Source: Haemophilus massiliensis
Lineage (GTDB): Bacteria; Pseudomonadota; Gammaproteobacteria; Enterobacterales; Pasteurellaceae
Assembly (NCBI GenBank): GCA_000752995.2
Contig: LM994636.1
Coordinates: 788,313 to 839,809 of the forward strand
Direction of reading: 5' to 3'
DNA: 51,497 nucleotides
The translations under genes were made by a program, and so were the position numbers. The notes beneath the pieces are model-generated. The model was given only the letters and a program-made list of their open reading frames with translations. It was not told the DNA's origin and ran no database searches. Below, piece after piece: positions 1-10,920 of the stretch. Every line of letters starts with the position of its first letter. The stretch's first letter is position 1.

Positions 1-2520
<2,520 letters not shown>

Positions 2521-2537
2521 TCGATAGATGACTTAGC

Positions 2538-2560
2538 GGGCGCGGTTTAGCGCCCTTTTT
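2538..2560 (+). terminator. Rho-independent terminator of serS
   Basis: A perfect 6-bp stem, GGGCGC / GCGCCC, with a 6-nt loop (GGTTTA, 2544-2549), followed by TTTTT at 2556-2560. It lies 17 bp after the serS stop and separates serS from the convergent tilS. Confidence 0.85.
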
Positions 2561-2603
2561 GTTGCCTGCTTGCTATAAAAGTGCGGACGTTTTGCTGTCC
2601 GGA

Positions 2604-3890
2604 TTATACAGAATTGACAAAAAAACCCACCGCACTTTTAAACTGTTCGCCGTAGAAAATCAACGGAATCCGGCGGCGTTGCCAGACGGGTACCTCGGCT
2701 TGCTGCCATAATTTTTTGATATCCTGATTCACACCGTTTTTATTGCGTACCGTGCCGGAATAAGCAAAGCGGATTTGGATAGCCAAATCCGTGGTCGGCA
2801 GTGGTTGGCGGTAATGCTGCCATTGCGCCAGTAAACCTTCTTGGGTTTCGTACAGCCGCAATGTTCCCAGATTGTCAGGCAGGCTGATTGTTTGATTGGG
2901 TTGAATATCAAGACGAATGTTGCTCAAATCGGCAAAATTTTCTGTGAGATAAAGCCAGTTTCGGTAGCGGCGGATCACCTGATTTTGCCAGTGAAACTGC
3001 GGGTTGCGGTCGGCTCGGGCGTTAACTACATCGGTAATCAATTGCTCCAGTTGTACTACGGAGGGCATCGTCAGGTTAAGTTCCGCCAGCCAGCGGCGCA
3101 GCAAGGCTTTTTGTCGCAGGACGGAAAACTGTGCAAACCCACTAATATCAAAAGTGCGGTCGGATTTTGCATAATATTGCTGAAAATCCCGGTTGATAAG
3201 CTCGTCGATTAGTTGCTGCTGCTCGAAACAATGCCGGGCGGAACGTTGTACCGCGTGGTCAAAATGCGGCCAGCGACGGCGTAATCGGGGCAGGATTTGA
3301 TGACGCAAAAAGTTACGCTCGTAATGGTTGTCGGCGTTGCTTTCGTCTTCAATCCACGGCAGTTTGAGCGCGCGCACGTAATCTTCCAGTTGTGCGCGGC
3401 TGAAAGGCAGCAGCGGGCGAAAAATCGGCAGATTATTGACCGCACTTTTTACTGCCATGGCGCTCAACCCTTGCAGACCGCTGCCGCGTTTGAGCGCGAG
3501 AAAAATGGTTTCCGTTTGATCTTGCAAGTGATGGGCGGTGACTAGAATTTCGTTTTCTTGCAGGTGCTTTTTGATTGCGCCATAACGCGCATCTCTGGCG
3601 CCTGCCTCAATGCCTGCGCGAGTATTGACCCTGACTTTTTCGATAATCAGAGGAATATCCAGCTGCTGACAGAGGTTCTGGCAATGTTGTGCCCATTGAT
3701 CCGCATTACGGCTTAAGCCGTGATGAATATGGACGGCGCGCAGCATGAAGTGCGGTTGTTTTTTCCGCAGTTCGGCAAATAAGCCAAGCAGGGCAGTGGA
3801 ATCCAATCCACCGCTGAAGCCGAGCAGAAATTCGGTCTGCGAGGGCACATAATCGGCAATCTGGCGGCGGAATTGTTCAAACAGCGACAT
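2604..3890 (-). CDS. tilS: tRNA(Ile)-lysidine synthetase
   Basis: TilS attaches lysine to C34 of tRNA-Ile2 (anticodon CAU) to make lysidine. This switches both codon reading (AUA) and charging from methionine to isoleucine, and the gene is normally essential. The N-terminal PP-loop ATPase signature SGGLDS is at residues 26-31, followed by [18 protein letters not shown] and [12 protein letters not shown] fit the N-type ATP pyrophosphatase domain, and the C-terminal half corresponds to the TilS substrate-binding domains. At 428 residues it is normal length. It is the last gene of the minus-strand run ribA-accA-pdxY-tilS; accA next to tilS is also seen in enterobacteria. The gene is unusually rich in uptake signals: three exact copies inside it and one overlapping the 3' end. 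Confidence 0.96.
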   Translation of the reverse strand: MSLFEQFRRQIADYVPSQTEFLLGFSGGLDSTALLGLFAELRKKQPHFMLRAVHIHHGLSRNADQWAQHCQNLCQQLDIPLIIEKVRVNTRAGIEAGARDARYGAIKKHLQENEILVTAHHLQDQTETIFLALKRGSGLQGLSAMAVKSAVNNLPIFRPLLPFSRAQLEDYVRALKLPWIEDESNADNHYERNFLRHQILPRLRRRWPHFDHAVQRSARHCFEQQQLIDELINRDFQQYYAKSDRTFDISGFAQFSVLRQKALLRRWLAELNLTMPSVVQLEQLITDVVNARADRNPQFHWQNQVIRRYRNWLYLTENFADLSNIRLDIQPNQTISLPDNLGTLRLYETQEGLLAQWQHYRQPLPTTDLAIQIRFAYSGTVRNKNGVNQDIKKLWQQAEVPVWQRRRIPLIFYGEQFKSAVGFFVNSV

Positions 3891-3902
3891 GGTGAGAATC
3901 CG

Positions 3903-3929
3903 AAAAATTCTGACGGCGCATTTGCGCCG
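3903..3929 (-). terminator. Hairpin with U-run between pdxY and tilS
   Basis: On the minus strand, a CGGCGC / GCGCCG stem with a 4-nt loop (3914-3929) is followed after a few bases by TTTTT (3907-3903). It lies just downstream of the pdxY stop and just before the tilS start, so it probably ends or attenuates pdxY transcription. Confidence 0.6.
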
Positions 3930-3947
3930 ACAGACAGACTGTGTGAA

Positions 3948-4808
3948 TTACGCGATTTTTACTGCGCGATAATTGCTGCGCGGCGTAACGATGTGATCAC
4001 GCGCCGCAATGATTTGCAATTCATAAGAACCATGCTGATGCGTGATTGCCATTACATCGTTTACTGCGTTTGCGGTGTGTTCAAAGGCTTCGACGTCGGA
4101 TTTGCCGTTCAGCAGGTTGGCGATAAACAAACCGGCGGTTAAATCACCCACGCCCACCGGCTCTTTGCCGAATGAATGCAGCGGACGCGCGATATGCCAA
4201 ATGCCGTCCTGATTTGCCAGTAACATTTCAAACTGCTGCGGATTTTGTCCCACTTTACTTAAATGTTTGACCAACACTTTTTTCGGACCTTTACGCAAAA
4301 TCGCTTTAACCGCCTCGATTGCTTGATCAAAATTCTCTACCGTCAGTCCGCTGAGCTCGCGCAATTCCACCAGATTCGGGGTCATGATGTCCGCTTGTGC
4401 CATGGCGAGATTAATCAGCCCTTCTTTCACGCCGTCGGCAACAATGCAGCCTTTATCCGGATGACCCATGACTGGATCGCAAAGATACAGAACGCGCGGA
4501 TTTTTTTCTCTTATTTTATGCAGCGCATTAATAATTTCTTCTACCTGTTCGGCAGAACCGATATAACCGGAAACGACGGCATCACAGTGATGCAGTTCGC
4601 CGATAGCGTCAATACCGGCTACGATTTCGCCGATTTGCTCTTTCGGCACCACCATGCCGGTCCATTTGCCGTATTGCGTATGATTGGAAAACTGCACCGT
4701 ATTCAGCGCCCACACATCAACACCGAGCAACTGCATCGGAAAGGTTGCCGATTTATTACCGGCATAGCCGTATACAACATGAGATTGAATTGAAAGAATA
4801 TTTTTCAT
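3948..4808 (-). CDS. pdxY: Pyridoxal kinase PdxY
   Basis: PdxY phosphorylates pyridoxal to pyridoxal 5'-phosphate in the vitamin B6 salvage pathway. The protein is 286 residues, the expected size for this ribokinase-superfamily enzyme. It begins [21 protein letters not shown], the typical opening strand and substrate loop of PdxY/PdxK. The C-terminal [10 protein letters not shown] stretch is the ribokinase-type anion hole, where the aspartate acts as catalytic base. [18 protein letters not shown] is also characteristic. PdxK is a paralogue, but the overall sequence reads as PdxY. It lies between accA and tilS with hairpins on both sides, so it may be expressed on its own. Confidence 0.93.
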   Translation of the reverse strand: MKNILSIQSHVVYGYAGNKSATFPMQLLGVDVWALNTVQFSNHTQYGKWTGMVVPKEQIGEIVAGIDAIGELHHCDAVVSGYIGSAEQVEEIINALHKIREKNPRVLYLCDPVMGHPDKGCIVADGVKEGLINLAMAQADIMTPNLVELRELSGLTVENFDQAIEAVKAILRKGPKKVLVKHLSKVGQNPQQFEMLLANQDGIWHIARPLHSFGKEPVGVGDLTAGLFIANLLNGKSDVEAFEHTANAVNDVMAITHQHGSYELQIIAARDHIVTPRSNYRAVKIA

Positions 4809-4837
4809 GATATTGATTATTTCCGGGTAATTGACAG

Positions 4838-4861
4838 AAAATAGGGACGGACAACCGTCCC
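4838..4861 (-). terminator. Intrinsic terminator of accA
   Basis: A perfect 7-bp stem GGGACGG / CCGTCCC with a 4-nt loop (4844-4861). On the minus strand it is followed by TATTTTC. It lies 20 bp past the accA stop and before the start of pdxY. Confidence 0.7.
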
Positions 4862-4880
4862 CTTTGGAATTCTATGCGAC

Positions 4881-5834
4881 TTAGCAGTAACCATAACCCA
4901 TTAAACGTTGGTAGCGGCGATCCAGCAATGTTTCCTGATCCAAGACATCAAGGTCTGCCAGATCGGTTAATAGACGTTGTTTCAGATTTTGCGCAATTTC
5001 ATCATAATTGCGATGTGCGCCGCCAAGCGGTTCCGGCACGATATTATCGATTAATTTTAACTGTTTTAGGCGCGGTGCGGTTAATCCCATGACTTCCGCG
5101 GCGGTAGAGGCTTTTTCTGCACTTTTCCATAATATAGACGCACAGCCTTCCGGTGAAATCACCGAATAGGTACTGTATTGCAGCATATTGACTTTATCGC
5201 CCACGCCGATTGCCAATGCGCCGCCTGAGCCGCCCTCGCCGATTACGGTACAGATAACCGGCACTTTCAAGGTTGACATTTCACGTAGATTACGGGCAAT
5301 GGCTTCCGACTGACCGCGTTCTTCCGCACCGACCCCCGGATACGCCCCCGGTGTGTCAATAAACGTGATGATCGGCAAATGGAAACGCTCCGCCATTTGC
5401 ATTAAACGCAATGCTTTACGATAGCCTTCCGGTGCCGGCATGCCGAAATTGCGCATGACTTTTTCTTTTACGCTGCGACCTTTTTGATGACCAATCACCA
5501 TCACCGCTCTGCCGTCCAGACGGGCAAGGCCGCCGACAATCGCTTTATCGTCGGCAAAGGCGCGATCACCGGCAAGTTCTTCAAATTCGGTAAAAATATG
5601 TTTGATATAATCCAGCGTATGTGGACGGTTCGGATGCCGCGCCATGCGTGAAACCTGCCATGCATCCAGATTGGCGAAGGTTTTTTGTGTTAGTTCCGCG
5701 CTTTTCTTTTGTAGACGGGCGATTTCGTCATCAAGATTAATTTTGTCGTCTTGCTGCGTAACGGAACGGAGAGATTCGATTTTGGCTTCCAGTTCGGCAA
5801 TCGGTAATTCAAAATCTAAATATTCTTGGCTCAT
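4881..5834 (-). CDS. accA: Acetyl-CoA carboxylase carboxyltransferase subunit alpha
   Basis: AccA is the alpha subunit of the carboxyltransferase half of acetyl-CoA carboxylase. With AccD it moves CO2 from biotin-BCCP to acetyl-CoA to make malonyl-CoA, the first committed step of fatty acid synthesis. The protein is 317 residues, close to the usual 319. It shows the N-terminal coiled-coil segment (about residues 5-55), [10 protein letters not shown], the crotonase-fold core with GHQKGR and [23 protein letters not shown], and the glycine-rich oxyanion motif [15 protein letters not shown]. Its partner accD is not in the window, as is normal. An uptake signal sits in the upstream gap at 5870-5878. 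Confidence 0.98.
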   Translation of the reverse strand: MSQEYLDFELPIAELEAKIESLRSVTQQDDKINLDDEIARLQKKSAELTQKTFANLDAWQVSRMARHPNRPHTLDYIKHIFTEFEELAGDRAFADDKAIVGGLARLDGRAVMVIGHQKGRSVKEKVMRNFGMPAPEGYRKALRLMQMAERFHLPIITFIDTPGAYPGVGAEERGQSEAIARNLREMSTLKVPVICTVIGEGGSGGALAIGVGDKVNMLQYSTYSVISPEGCASILWKSAEKASTAAEVMGLTAPRLKQLKLIDNIVPEPLGGAHRNYDEIAQNLKQRLLTDLADLDVLDQETLLDRRYQRLMGYGYC

Positions 5835-6010
5835 GTGTTTTTCCTAATCATCATTCGGCACAAAATTTTACCGCACTTTAACAAGATTTTTGTTCGGGTG
5901 CAATTATGCCGTGTATTTTATGTGTTTTTTCAACCGAACACAGCGATTTTATTCGGTATTTCAGCTGGTAAGCGCAGTGTGAGATACTGGCAAAACGTCC
6001 CGAAGTGCGG

Positions 6011-6664
6011 TCATTTTTGTGGAATTTCTTCCTGACAGTGCGGGCAATTCATTAGATGCTTTTGATTGTTATGGACAATAAAATGCCCCATTTTTTTCGC
6101 TTTAGTATCCAGATATTCCGTATTGTAGCGGTTTTCTCCGACGTTCAGCGGCACACGTTCCACAACATTAATACCGGCTTTTTTCATCGTGTCGATTTTG
6201 TTCGGGTTATTGGTGAGCAGACGCACCTGTTTGACCCCGAGCAGTTCGAAAATATCGGCGCAGACGGCAAAATTGCGCTCGTCGGCAGCAAATCCCAGCG
6301 CCAGATTGGCTTCGATGGTGTCCATGCCTTGATCCTGCAGAGAATAGGCGCGGATTTTATTAATTAACCCGATACCGCGTCCTTCTTCGCGGTGATAAAT
6401 CAGCACGCCGCGTCCTTCTTCGCTGATCTGGCGTAATGCGGTGGCAAGCTGAAAGCCGCAGTCGCATTTTAAACTGTGCAGCGCATCACCGGTTAAACAT
6501 TCCGAATGAATACGGGCTAATACCGGCACATTCGGATCGCTGATATCGCCCATAACAAGCGCTACATGCTCTTTTTTAGTATCCGGAAATTCAAAGCCGA
6601 CAATACGGAAAAGTCCAAATTCGGTTGGCAGGTTGGCTTCAGTCACACGCTGAATTTTTGACAT
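6011..6664 (-). CDS. ribA: GTP cyclohydrolase II
   Basis: RibA opens the imidazole ring of GTP with loss of formate and pyrophosphate, the first step of riboflavin synthesis. The zinc ligands are visible as C56, C67 and C69 in [19 protein letters not shown], equivalent to C54/C65/C67 of the E. coli enzyme. The [18 protein letters not shown] stretch carries the GTP-binding and catalytic residues. At 217 residues it is longer than the E. coli enzyme (196). The extra C-terminal tail ends in [15 protein letters not shown], with a CPHC pair that could bind metal. The stop codon overlaps the last base of an uptake signal (6003-6011). It is divergent from pgpB across only 63 bp, so the two promoters must be packed together. 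Confidence 0.96.
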   Translation of the reverse strand: MSKIQRVTEANLPTEFGLFRIVGFEFPDTKKEHVALVMGDISDPNVPVLARIHSECLTGDALHSLKCDCGFQLATALRQISEEGRGVLIYHREEGRGIGLINKIRAYSLQDQGMDTIEANLALGFAADERNFAVCADIFELLGVKQVRLLTNNPNKIDTMKKAGINVVERVPLNVGENRYNTEYLDTKAKKMGHFIVHNNQKHLMNCPHCQEEIPQK

Positions 6665-6727
6665 AATTAAATCCTTATCCTTTTTTCTTTGTAATGGTGT
6701 TAGAATACGTTCTTTTTACAATCCGAG

Positions 6728-7471
6728 ATGGTTACTAAAATGTTAAAACGGCTGTCATTATATACCTTATTATTGCTTATTGTACCTTTTTTTGTTTGGG
6801 CGACCGGCTGGCAGTGGCAGGGAGATGGTGCGCTTAGTGGCTTTGATCATGCACTGTATTGGTTGACGGAAAGCGGTAGTTCGCCTTATGCGATTATCAC
6901 CTGTGCGCTCTTCGCCGGGTTGTATCTTTGGTTGATTCCGAATAAGAAACAAGCCGTTTGGGTGATTGTGATTATGGCCTGTTCCATCGCTATCACACAG
7001 GGAATGAAAAGCGGGCTAAAACTGCTGTTTGCCGAACCGCGTCCTTTTGTTACCGCGCTGGCGGAGCAATCCGATATTTCCACCGAGTATTTTTACGATC
7101 AAACGCGCACGCAGCGCGAACAGATTGTTTCCTTGTATTATGCGGATAAGCCGCAGACGCCGGACTGGTTGGTGCGCCATCGCGTGCATGAAACCGGTTA
7201 TTCCTTCCCTTCCGGACATACCTTGTTTGCCGCGGCTTGGTTGATGCTGGCGGTGGGGTTCGGTCGGCTGTTGGGCGGACAACGCGTCAAAATGCGGCTG
7301 TTAACCGGCGTGATTGCGGTTTGGGCGCTGCTTATGCTGGTCAGCCGGTTACGTTTGGGCATGCACTATCCGATTGATTTGTTCGTTTCAATACTCACCG
7401 CGTGGCTGGTACATTGCGTGCTTTTCGTCTTTTTAGCAAAAAAGGCGATCTTTCGCAAAGAAAACCCTTGA
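6728..7471 (+). CDS. pgpB: Phosphatidylglycerophosphatase B / PAP2-family lipid phosphatase
   Basis: Inner-membrane PAP2 phosphatase that can dephosphorylate phosphatidylglycerol phosphate and undecaprenyl pyrophosphate, supporting phospholipid synthesis and recycling of the cell wall lipid carrier. All three PAP2 catalytic motifs are visible: KLLFAEPRP (K-x6-RP), YSFPSGHT (PSGH) and SRLRLGMHYPID (SR-x5-H-x3-D). Several hydrophobic segments are present: an N-terminal one (SLYTLLLLIVPFFVWATG), others near 55-95, and two at the C-terminus. The length of 247 residues fits PgpB. A second methionine four codons in (at 6740) is an alternative start. The exact physiological substrate cannot be read from sequence. 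Confidence 0.9.
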   Translation: MVTKMLKRLSLYTLLLLIVPFFVWATGWQWQGDGALSGFDHALYWLTESGSSPYAIITCALFAGLYLWLIPNKKQAVWVIVIMACSIAITQGMKSGLKLLFAEPRPFVTALAEQSDISTEYFYDQTRTQREQIVSLYYADKPQTPDWLVRHRVHETGYSFPSGHTLFAAAWLMLAVGFGRLLGGQRVKMRLLTGVIAVWALLMLVSRLRLGMHYPIDLFVSILTAWLVHCVLFVFLAKKAIFRKENP

Positions 7472-7523
7472 AAGTGCGGTTAGAATAAGCGCTATTTTAT
7501 TGTAATTGATCAAAGAGGTTTAC

Positions 7524-8438
7524 ATGCTATATGGTTTTGATATCGGCGGAACGAAAATCGAGCTTGCCGTGTTTAACGAAAAACTGGAAAAACACTATTC
7601 CGAACGAGTGCCGACACCGAAAGAGGATTATCAGCAATGGCTTGATGTGATTGAAGATTTGGTATGTCGCGCGGATCGGAAATTCGGCTGTCGAGGCTCG
7701 GTGGGACTGGGAATTCCGGGATTTGTCAATCCGAAAACCGGTATTGCATCAATCAGCAATATCCGCGCCGCCGATAAAAAACCGATTTTAATCGATTTAA
7801 CCGAACGTCTCGGGCGTGAAGTGCGGGCGGAAAATGATGCCAACTGTCTTGCACTATCCGAAGCTTGGGCGGAAGAAAATCAGCAATATCAAAGCGTTAT
7901 GGGATTTATTATCGGTACCGGTTTTGGCGGCGGTTTGATCGTTAACGGTAAGGCGCATTCCGGTCAAAGCGGAATGGCGGGCGAAGTAGGGCATATTGCG
8001 TTAAATTATCAGGCGCTGAAATTACTCGGCTGGGATAAGGCGCCGATTTATACCTGCGGTTGCGGCAATCAGGCTTGTCTGGACACCTATTTGTCCGGTC
8101 GCGGTTTTGAATTTTTGTATCGCGATTTACAGGGCGAACCCTTACCCGCCAAAGCCATTATTGAGCGGTTTTATGCCGGTGATAAAAAAGCGGTTGAATT
8201 TGTCGATATGTTTGTGGAATTAATGGCGATTTGTATCGGAGATTTAGCGGTGGTCTTCGATCCTGATCTGATCGTGTTCGGCGGCGGCTTATCCAATTTC
8301 GACTATTTATATCAGGCGTTGCCGAACATTTTACCGGGGCAGTTAATGCGCGGCGCCTCTGCGCCGGTGATTAAAAAAGCGATTTATGGTGATTCAAGCG
8401 GTGTGCGCGGGGCTGCGGCACTGTTTTTAAGCCGTTAA
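7524..8438 (+). CDS. nagK: N-acetyl-D-glucosamine kinase (ROK family)
   Basis: Cytoplasmic ROK-family sugar kinase, read as NagK, which phosphorylates GlcNAc (for example from cell wall turnover) to GlcNAc-6-P. The start is taken at the ATG of [13 protein letters not shown] behind AAAGAGG; this gives 304 residues against 303 for E. coli NagK. Visible features are the phosphate-1 loop [12 protein letters not shown], the [13 protein letters not shown] segment with the catalytic aspartate, GTGFGGGLI (phosphate-2), the GHIALNY histidine zinc ligand and the zinc cysteine cluster [17 protein letters not shown]. An uptake signal lies in the short gap after pgpB (7472-7480). Other ROK kinases are the main alternative, but the overall sequence matches NagK best. 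Confidence 0.9.
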   Translation: MLYGFDIGGTKIELAVFNEKLEKHYSERVPTPKEDYQQWLDVIEDLVCRADRKFGCRGSVGLGIPGFVNPKTGIASISNIRAADKKPILIDLTERLGREVRAENDANCLALSEAWAEENQQYQSVMGFIIGTGFGGGLIVNGKAHSGQSGMAGEVGHIALNYQALKLLGWDKAPIYTCGCGNQACLDTYLSGRGFEFLYRDLQGEPLPAKAIIERFYAGDKKAVEFVDMFVELMAICIGDLAVVFDPDLIVFGGGLSNFDYLYQALPNILPGQLMRGASAPVIKKAIYGDSSGVRGAAALFLSR

Positions 8439-8448
8439 TACCGTTAAT

Positions 8449-8480
8449 GCCATTGCCCCCGCAGTGAGGGCGGGCAATGG
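8449..8480. terminator. Inverted repeat between nagK and the DUF1439 gene
   Basis: CCATTGCCC (8450-8458) pairs with GGGCAATGG (8472-8480), with further inner C/G pairing. It lies just past nagK and just before the end of the convergent gene. The following TATGTTTTAT is only a weak U-run, so the terminator call is moderate. Confidence 0.5.
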
Positions 8481-8486
8481 TATGTT

Positions 8487-9056
8487 TTATAAAATTCCTG
8501 TGTCCAGTACCAGTTTTCCCGGTTCTACACGGATTTCCTTGGCGAATTTTTTTATCAGAACATCGCGTGCGTTATTGTCGTCCAGCGTATAAATCGGAAT
8601 ATGGTTGATTAAAGCGGAGAGATTCGTACTCAGAAACGGCATCAGCGTCTGTAATTGCTGCATGTAACTGTCCGGTGAACCGGACCAACGCAGAATGCGT
8701 ATGTCTTTCAGATACACTGCGCCTTTCTGTGGGTCGTAGTAGGGCGTGGTATCGAAAGTCAGGTTGAGCTTGGCGGCAAATTGTTTGTCTTTCAGTTTAA
8801 ATGTGCCGTCTATGCTACCGTCGATTTCCACTCGGTTTTCCGTCGTTTGTCCGATTCTGGCGGTTAAGTCCCGTAATTGATATTGCATGGAAAAAAGCCC
8901 CGGAAAACTGAACTGATCGCTGATATTGGCGTGTTGCGCAAGATAATCGTTGACTTGCGCCTCGCTGACGGCAAAGGGGGAAATGAACGCATGGGCGGCG
9001 GGCATAAACAGGCTGCAGAGGCACAGCATAGCGGTAATCACGGCTTTGTAAAACAT
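8487..9056 (-). CDS. DUF1439 (YceB-like) exported protein
   Basis: Predicted exported protein of the DUF1439/YceB family; no biochemical function is assigned to this family as far as I know. The first 23 residues form a signal peptide, with a hydrophobic core MLCLCSLFMPAAHA and an AHA cleavage site. Unlike E. coli YceB it has no lipobox at the right place, so I read it as a soluble periplasmic protein. The mature part (about 165 residues) is a lipid-binding-like beta/alpha fold by family analogy, with the FSFPGLFSMQYQLRDL and YLKDIRIL stretches that mark the family. The length of 189 residues is normal. It is divergent from the kinase-like gene at 9175. Confidence 0.75.
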   Translation of the reverse strand: MFYKAVITAMLCLCSLFMPAAHAFISPFAVSEAQVNDYLAQHANISDQFSFPGLFSMQYQLRDLTARIGQTTENRVEIDGSIDGTFKLKDKQFAAKLNLTFDTTPYYDPQKGAVYLKDIRILRWSGSPDSYMQQLQTLMPFLSTNLSALINHIPIYTLDDNNARDVLIKKFAKEIRVEPGKLVLDTGIL

Positions 9057-9174
9057 AAATACTCCTTATGTGATTATCTCGGTAAAGTCAAAAAATAAGT
9101 TAAATCAACCGAATTTTATCGATGCGAAGATAAAAACGTATTAATTTTAGACCGCACTTTTATGGATAGGCGAT

Positions 9175-9936
9175 ATGTTAAATTCTGAACAACAGACGTT
9201 TGAACATTATGTTCGGCAATTATTACAGAAATATCACGGAAAGAGAATCACACCGTTCGACTATGGCGGTGAGGCATTTTGGCTGAAACAGCCGGAGCGA
9301 GTGAAAGGCGTTTGGCGCCTGTTAAAACCCTATCCGCACAAAGCCTTTCGGCAGGAAATCGAGGCGTTGCGCTATTTTGTCGGAAAAGGCGCACCGGTGC
9401 CGGAAATTGTGTTGTCCGGCGAGGATTTTTTTGTGCTGCGCGACGGTGGCAGATCTATTGGTTCGCAGCTGAATGATGATAAGGTTGCGCAGGCATTGAA
9501 AGATCAAATGCTGGATGACGGCGCACGTGCGCTGGCGCAATTACACCGTCAAGGGCTGGTACACGGGCGTCCGGCGTTACGGGATATGCTGTGGGATAAC
9601 GGACGGGTGAGTTTCATTGATTTTGAATCGGGATTGGTGAAGACGAATTCCGCCGCCGCATTAGTTCGTCAGAAAGTGCGTGATAATTTAATTTTTATTC
9701 ACAGTTTAGGGCGGACGGCAAGTTTGTCCGACGAGCGGATTTTGAGTGTAGTAAAACGTTATTTCGCCGACTGCGAAGCGACGATCCGACAAGCCACCTT
9801 TGACACCGTGCGGAGATATCGCTGGCTGTATACCGTTCTGCGACCGTTCAGGCCAATTGCGAAGATGGATTTAATTGCCATTTATCGGCTGTTTGAGACT
9901 CTGCGTAAACTGGAACATCAAGAGGAAATAACATGA
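9175..9936 (+). CDS. Bud32/LPS-kinase-like protein with altered catalytic loop
   Basis: A 253-residue protein of the RIO/Bud32/LPS-core-kinase type; I cannot name its substrate. Kinase landmarks are present: a probable ATP-anchoring lysine in GEAFWLKQ (about residue 42), a helix-C-like glutamate in FRQEIEAL, the loop GLVHGRPALRDMLW, and the metal-binding DFG-equivalent VSFIDFE. In canonical members of this fold the loop reads HGDxxxxN. Here the catalytic aspartate position is arginine and the asparagine is aspartate, so it is either a divergent subfamily or a pseudokinase. The C-terminal third is rich in R, Y and K. Its stop codon overlaps the start of the small lipoprotein at 9933, implying coupled translation. 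An uptake signal lies just upstream (9151-9159). Confidence 0.65.
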   Translation: MLNSEQQTFEHYVRQLLQKYHGKRITPFDYGGEAFWLKQPERVKGVWRLLKPYPHKAFRQEIEALRYFVGKGAPVPEIVLSGEDFFVLRDGGRSIGSQLNDDKVAQALKDQMLDDGARALAQLHRQGLVHGRPALRDMLWDNGRVSFIDFESGLVKTNSAAALVRQKVRDNLIFIHSLGRTASLSDERILSVVKRYFADCEATIRQATFDTVRRYRWLYTVLRPFRPIAKMDLIAIYRLFETLRKLEHQEEIT

Positions 9937-10064
9937 AAAAAGTGATTATTACGCTGTTTATTGTGATACTTACAGCCTGTTCGGTGGGCGGCGGTTTTGG
10001 TGTTGGCGGAGGCAGTAACGGTGTTGGTGCGGGCATTGGTATCGGCAGTGGAATCCGTTTCTGA
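9933..10064 (+). CDS. Small glycine-rich lipoprotein (43 aa)
   Basis: A 43-codon gene that standard length cut-offs would miss. It starts at an ATG overlapping the upstream stop (ATGA, 9933-9936) behind AGAGGAAAT. The product begins MKKVIITLFIVILTACS: two lysines, a hydrophobic core and the lipobox LTAC, so Cys16 should be lipidated by signal peptidase II. The mature part is only 28 residues and is almost all G, V, I, S and N (GGGFGVGGGSNGVGAGIGIG), a glycine-zipper-like composition, ending IRF. Overlap with the kinase-like gene suggests joint expression. Its function is unknown to me. Start context, lipobox and in-frame stop all support a real gene. Confidence 0.75.
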   Translation: MKKVIITLFIVILTACSVGGGFGVGGGSNGVGAGIGIGSGIRF

Positions 10065-10196
10065 GCGGCAAAATTTTACCCTAATAATATGTTGGTGCGG
10101 CAGCAATACAATAGAAAGTGCGGTGATTTTTTCTGTGATTTTCCTTGGAATATAGTATTCATATGAAGAATAATCTGCGTTTTTTGTAACAAAAAC

Positions 10197-10225
10197 TTGA
10201 TATTGGTGCATAAACCCCGTATAAT
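10197..10225 (+). promoter_or_regulatory. Promoter of the initiator tRNA / rimP-nusA-infB operon
   Basis: A -35 box TTGATA (10197-10202), a 17-bp spacer and a perfect -10 box TATAAT (10220-10225), followed by a GC-rich discriminator (GCGCC). A GC-rich discriminator is typical of stable RNA promoters under stringent control. The tRNA starts 19 bp after the -10 box. Confidence 0.9.
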
Positions 10226-10243
10226 GCGCCTCATCTTTTCGGA

Positions 10244-10320
<77 letters not shown>

Positions 10321-10343
10321 CTTTACAACAAGTTCAGTAAAGG

Positions 10344-10366
10344 AACCCCAAGTATGGGGTTTTTTT
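10344..10366 (+). terminator. Intrinsic terminator between tRNA-fMet and rimP
   Basis: AACCCC / GGGGTT stem (10344-10349 with 10356-10361), 6-nt loop, then a run of T to 10366. It would stop most tRNA transcripts, with read-through feeding rimP-nusA-infB. This is the same layout as in enterobacteria, where NusA feeds back on read-through at this place. Confidence 0.8.
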
Positions 10367-10440
10367 GTACGAGCAATATTAGATGTAGGACTGGGCTGAA
10401 CGCCCTTTTTTTATGTCTTGATTTTAATCAGGAGGTTGTT

Positions 10441-10896
10441 TTGGCAACTTTAGAAGAAAAGTTACAGGAATTACTGCAAGGCTCGGTGGAAGATTTAGGT
10501 TGTGAGCTTTGGGGAATTGAATGTCAGCGCAGCGGGCGTTTTTTAACCGTGCGTTTGTATATTGATAAAGAAGGCGGTGTGACGGTGGACGATTGTGCTG
10601 ATGTCAGCCGTCAGGTCGGTGCGGTGTTGGATGTTGAAGATCCGATTGCGGATAAATACAATCTGGAAGTCTCGTCGCCGGGGCTGGATCGCCCGCTGTT
10701 TACTTTAGCGCAATATCAGCGTTTTATCGGACAGGACATTGCCATGCAGCTGCGCATTCCGGTAGGCGATCGTCGCAAATGGCAGGGAAAACTGGAAAAA
10801 ATTGAAAACGACACGCTGACCTTAAATGTTGAAGGACAGCTGCACGTGTTCGTATTTGGCAATATTCAGAAAGCCAACATTATGCCTAAATTCTGA
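10441..10896 (+). CDS. rimP: Ribosome maturation factor RimP
   Basis: RimP helps the 30S subunit mature, acting before ribosomal protein S12 joins. I choose a TTG start at 10441: it lies 5 nt after a strong AGGAGG, and the product ([13 protein letters not shown]...) then aligns with the start of E. coli RimP and gives 151 residues (E. coli 150). Any upstream start would add residues from the terminator region. The family motif [13 protein letters not shown] is near residue 75, followed by the SH3-like C-terminal domain ([15 protein letters not shown]). It is the first protein gene of the rimP-nusA-infB-rbfA-truB operon. Confidence 0.96.
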   Translation: MATLEEKLQELLQGSVEDLGCELWGIECQRSGRFLTVRLYIDKEGGVTVDDCADVSRQVGAVLDVEDPIADKYNLEVSSPGLDRPLFTLAQYQRFIGQDIAMQLRIPVGDRRKWQGKLEKIENDTLTLNVEGQLHVFVFGNIQKANIMPKF

Positions 10897-10920
10897 TTTT
10901 ATACAGGGGAAAATAAGACC

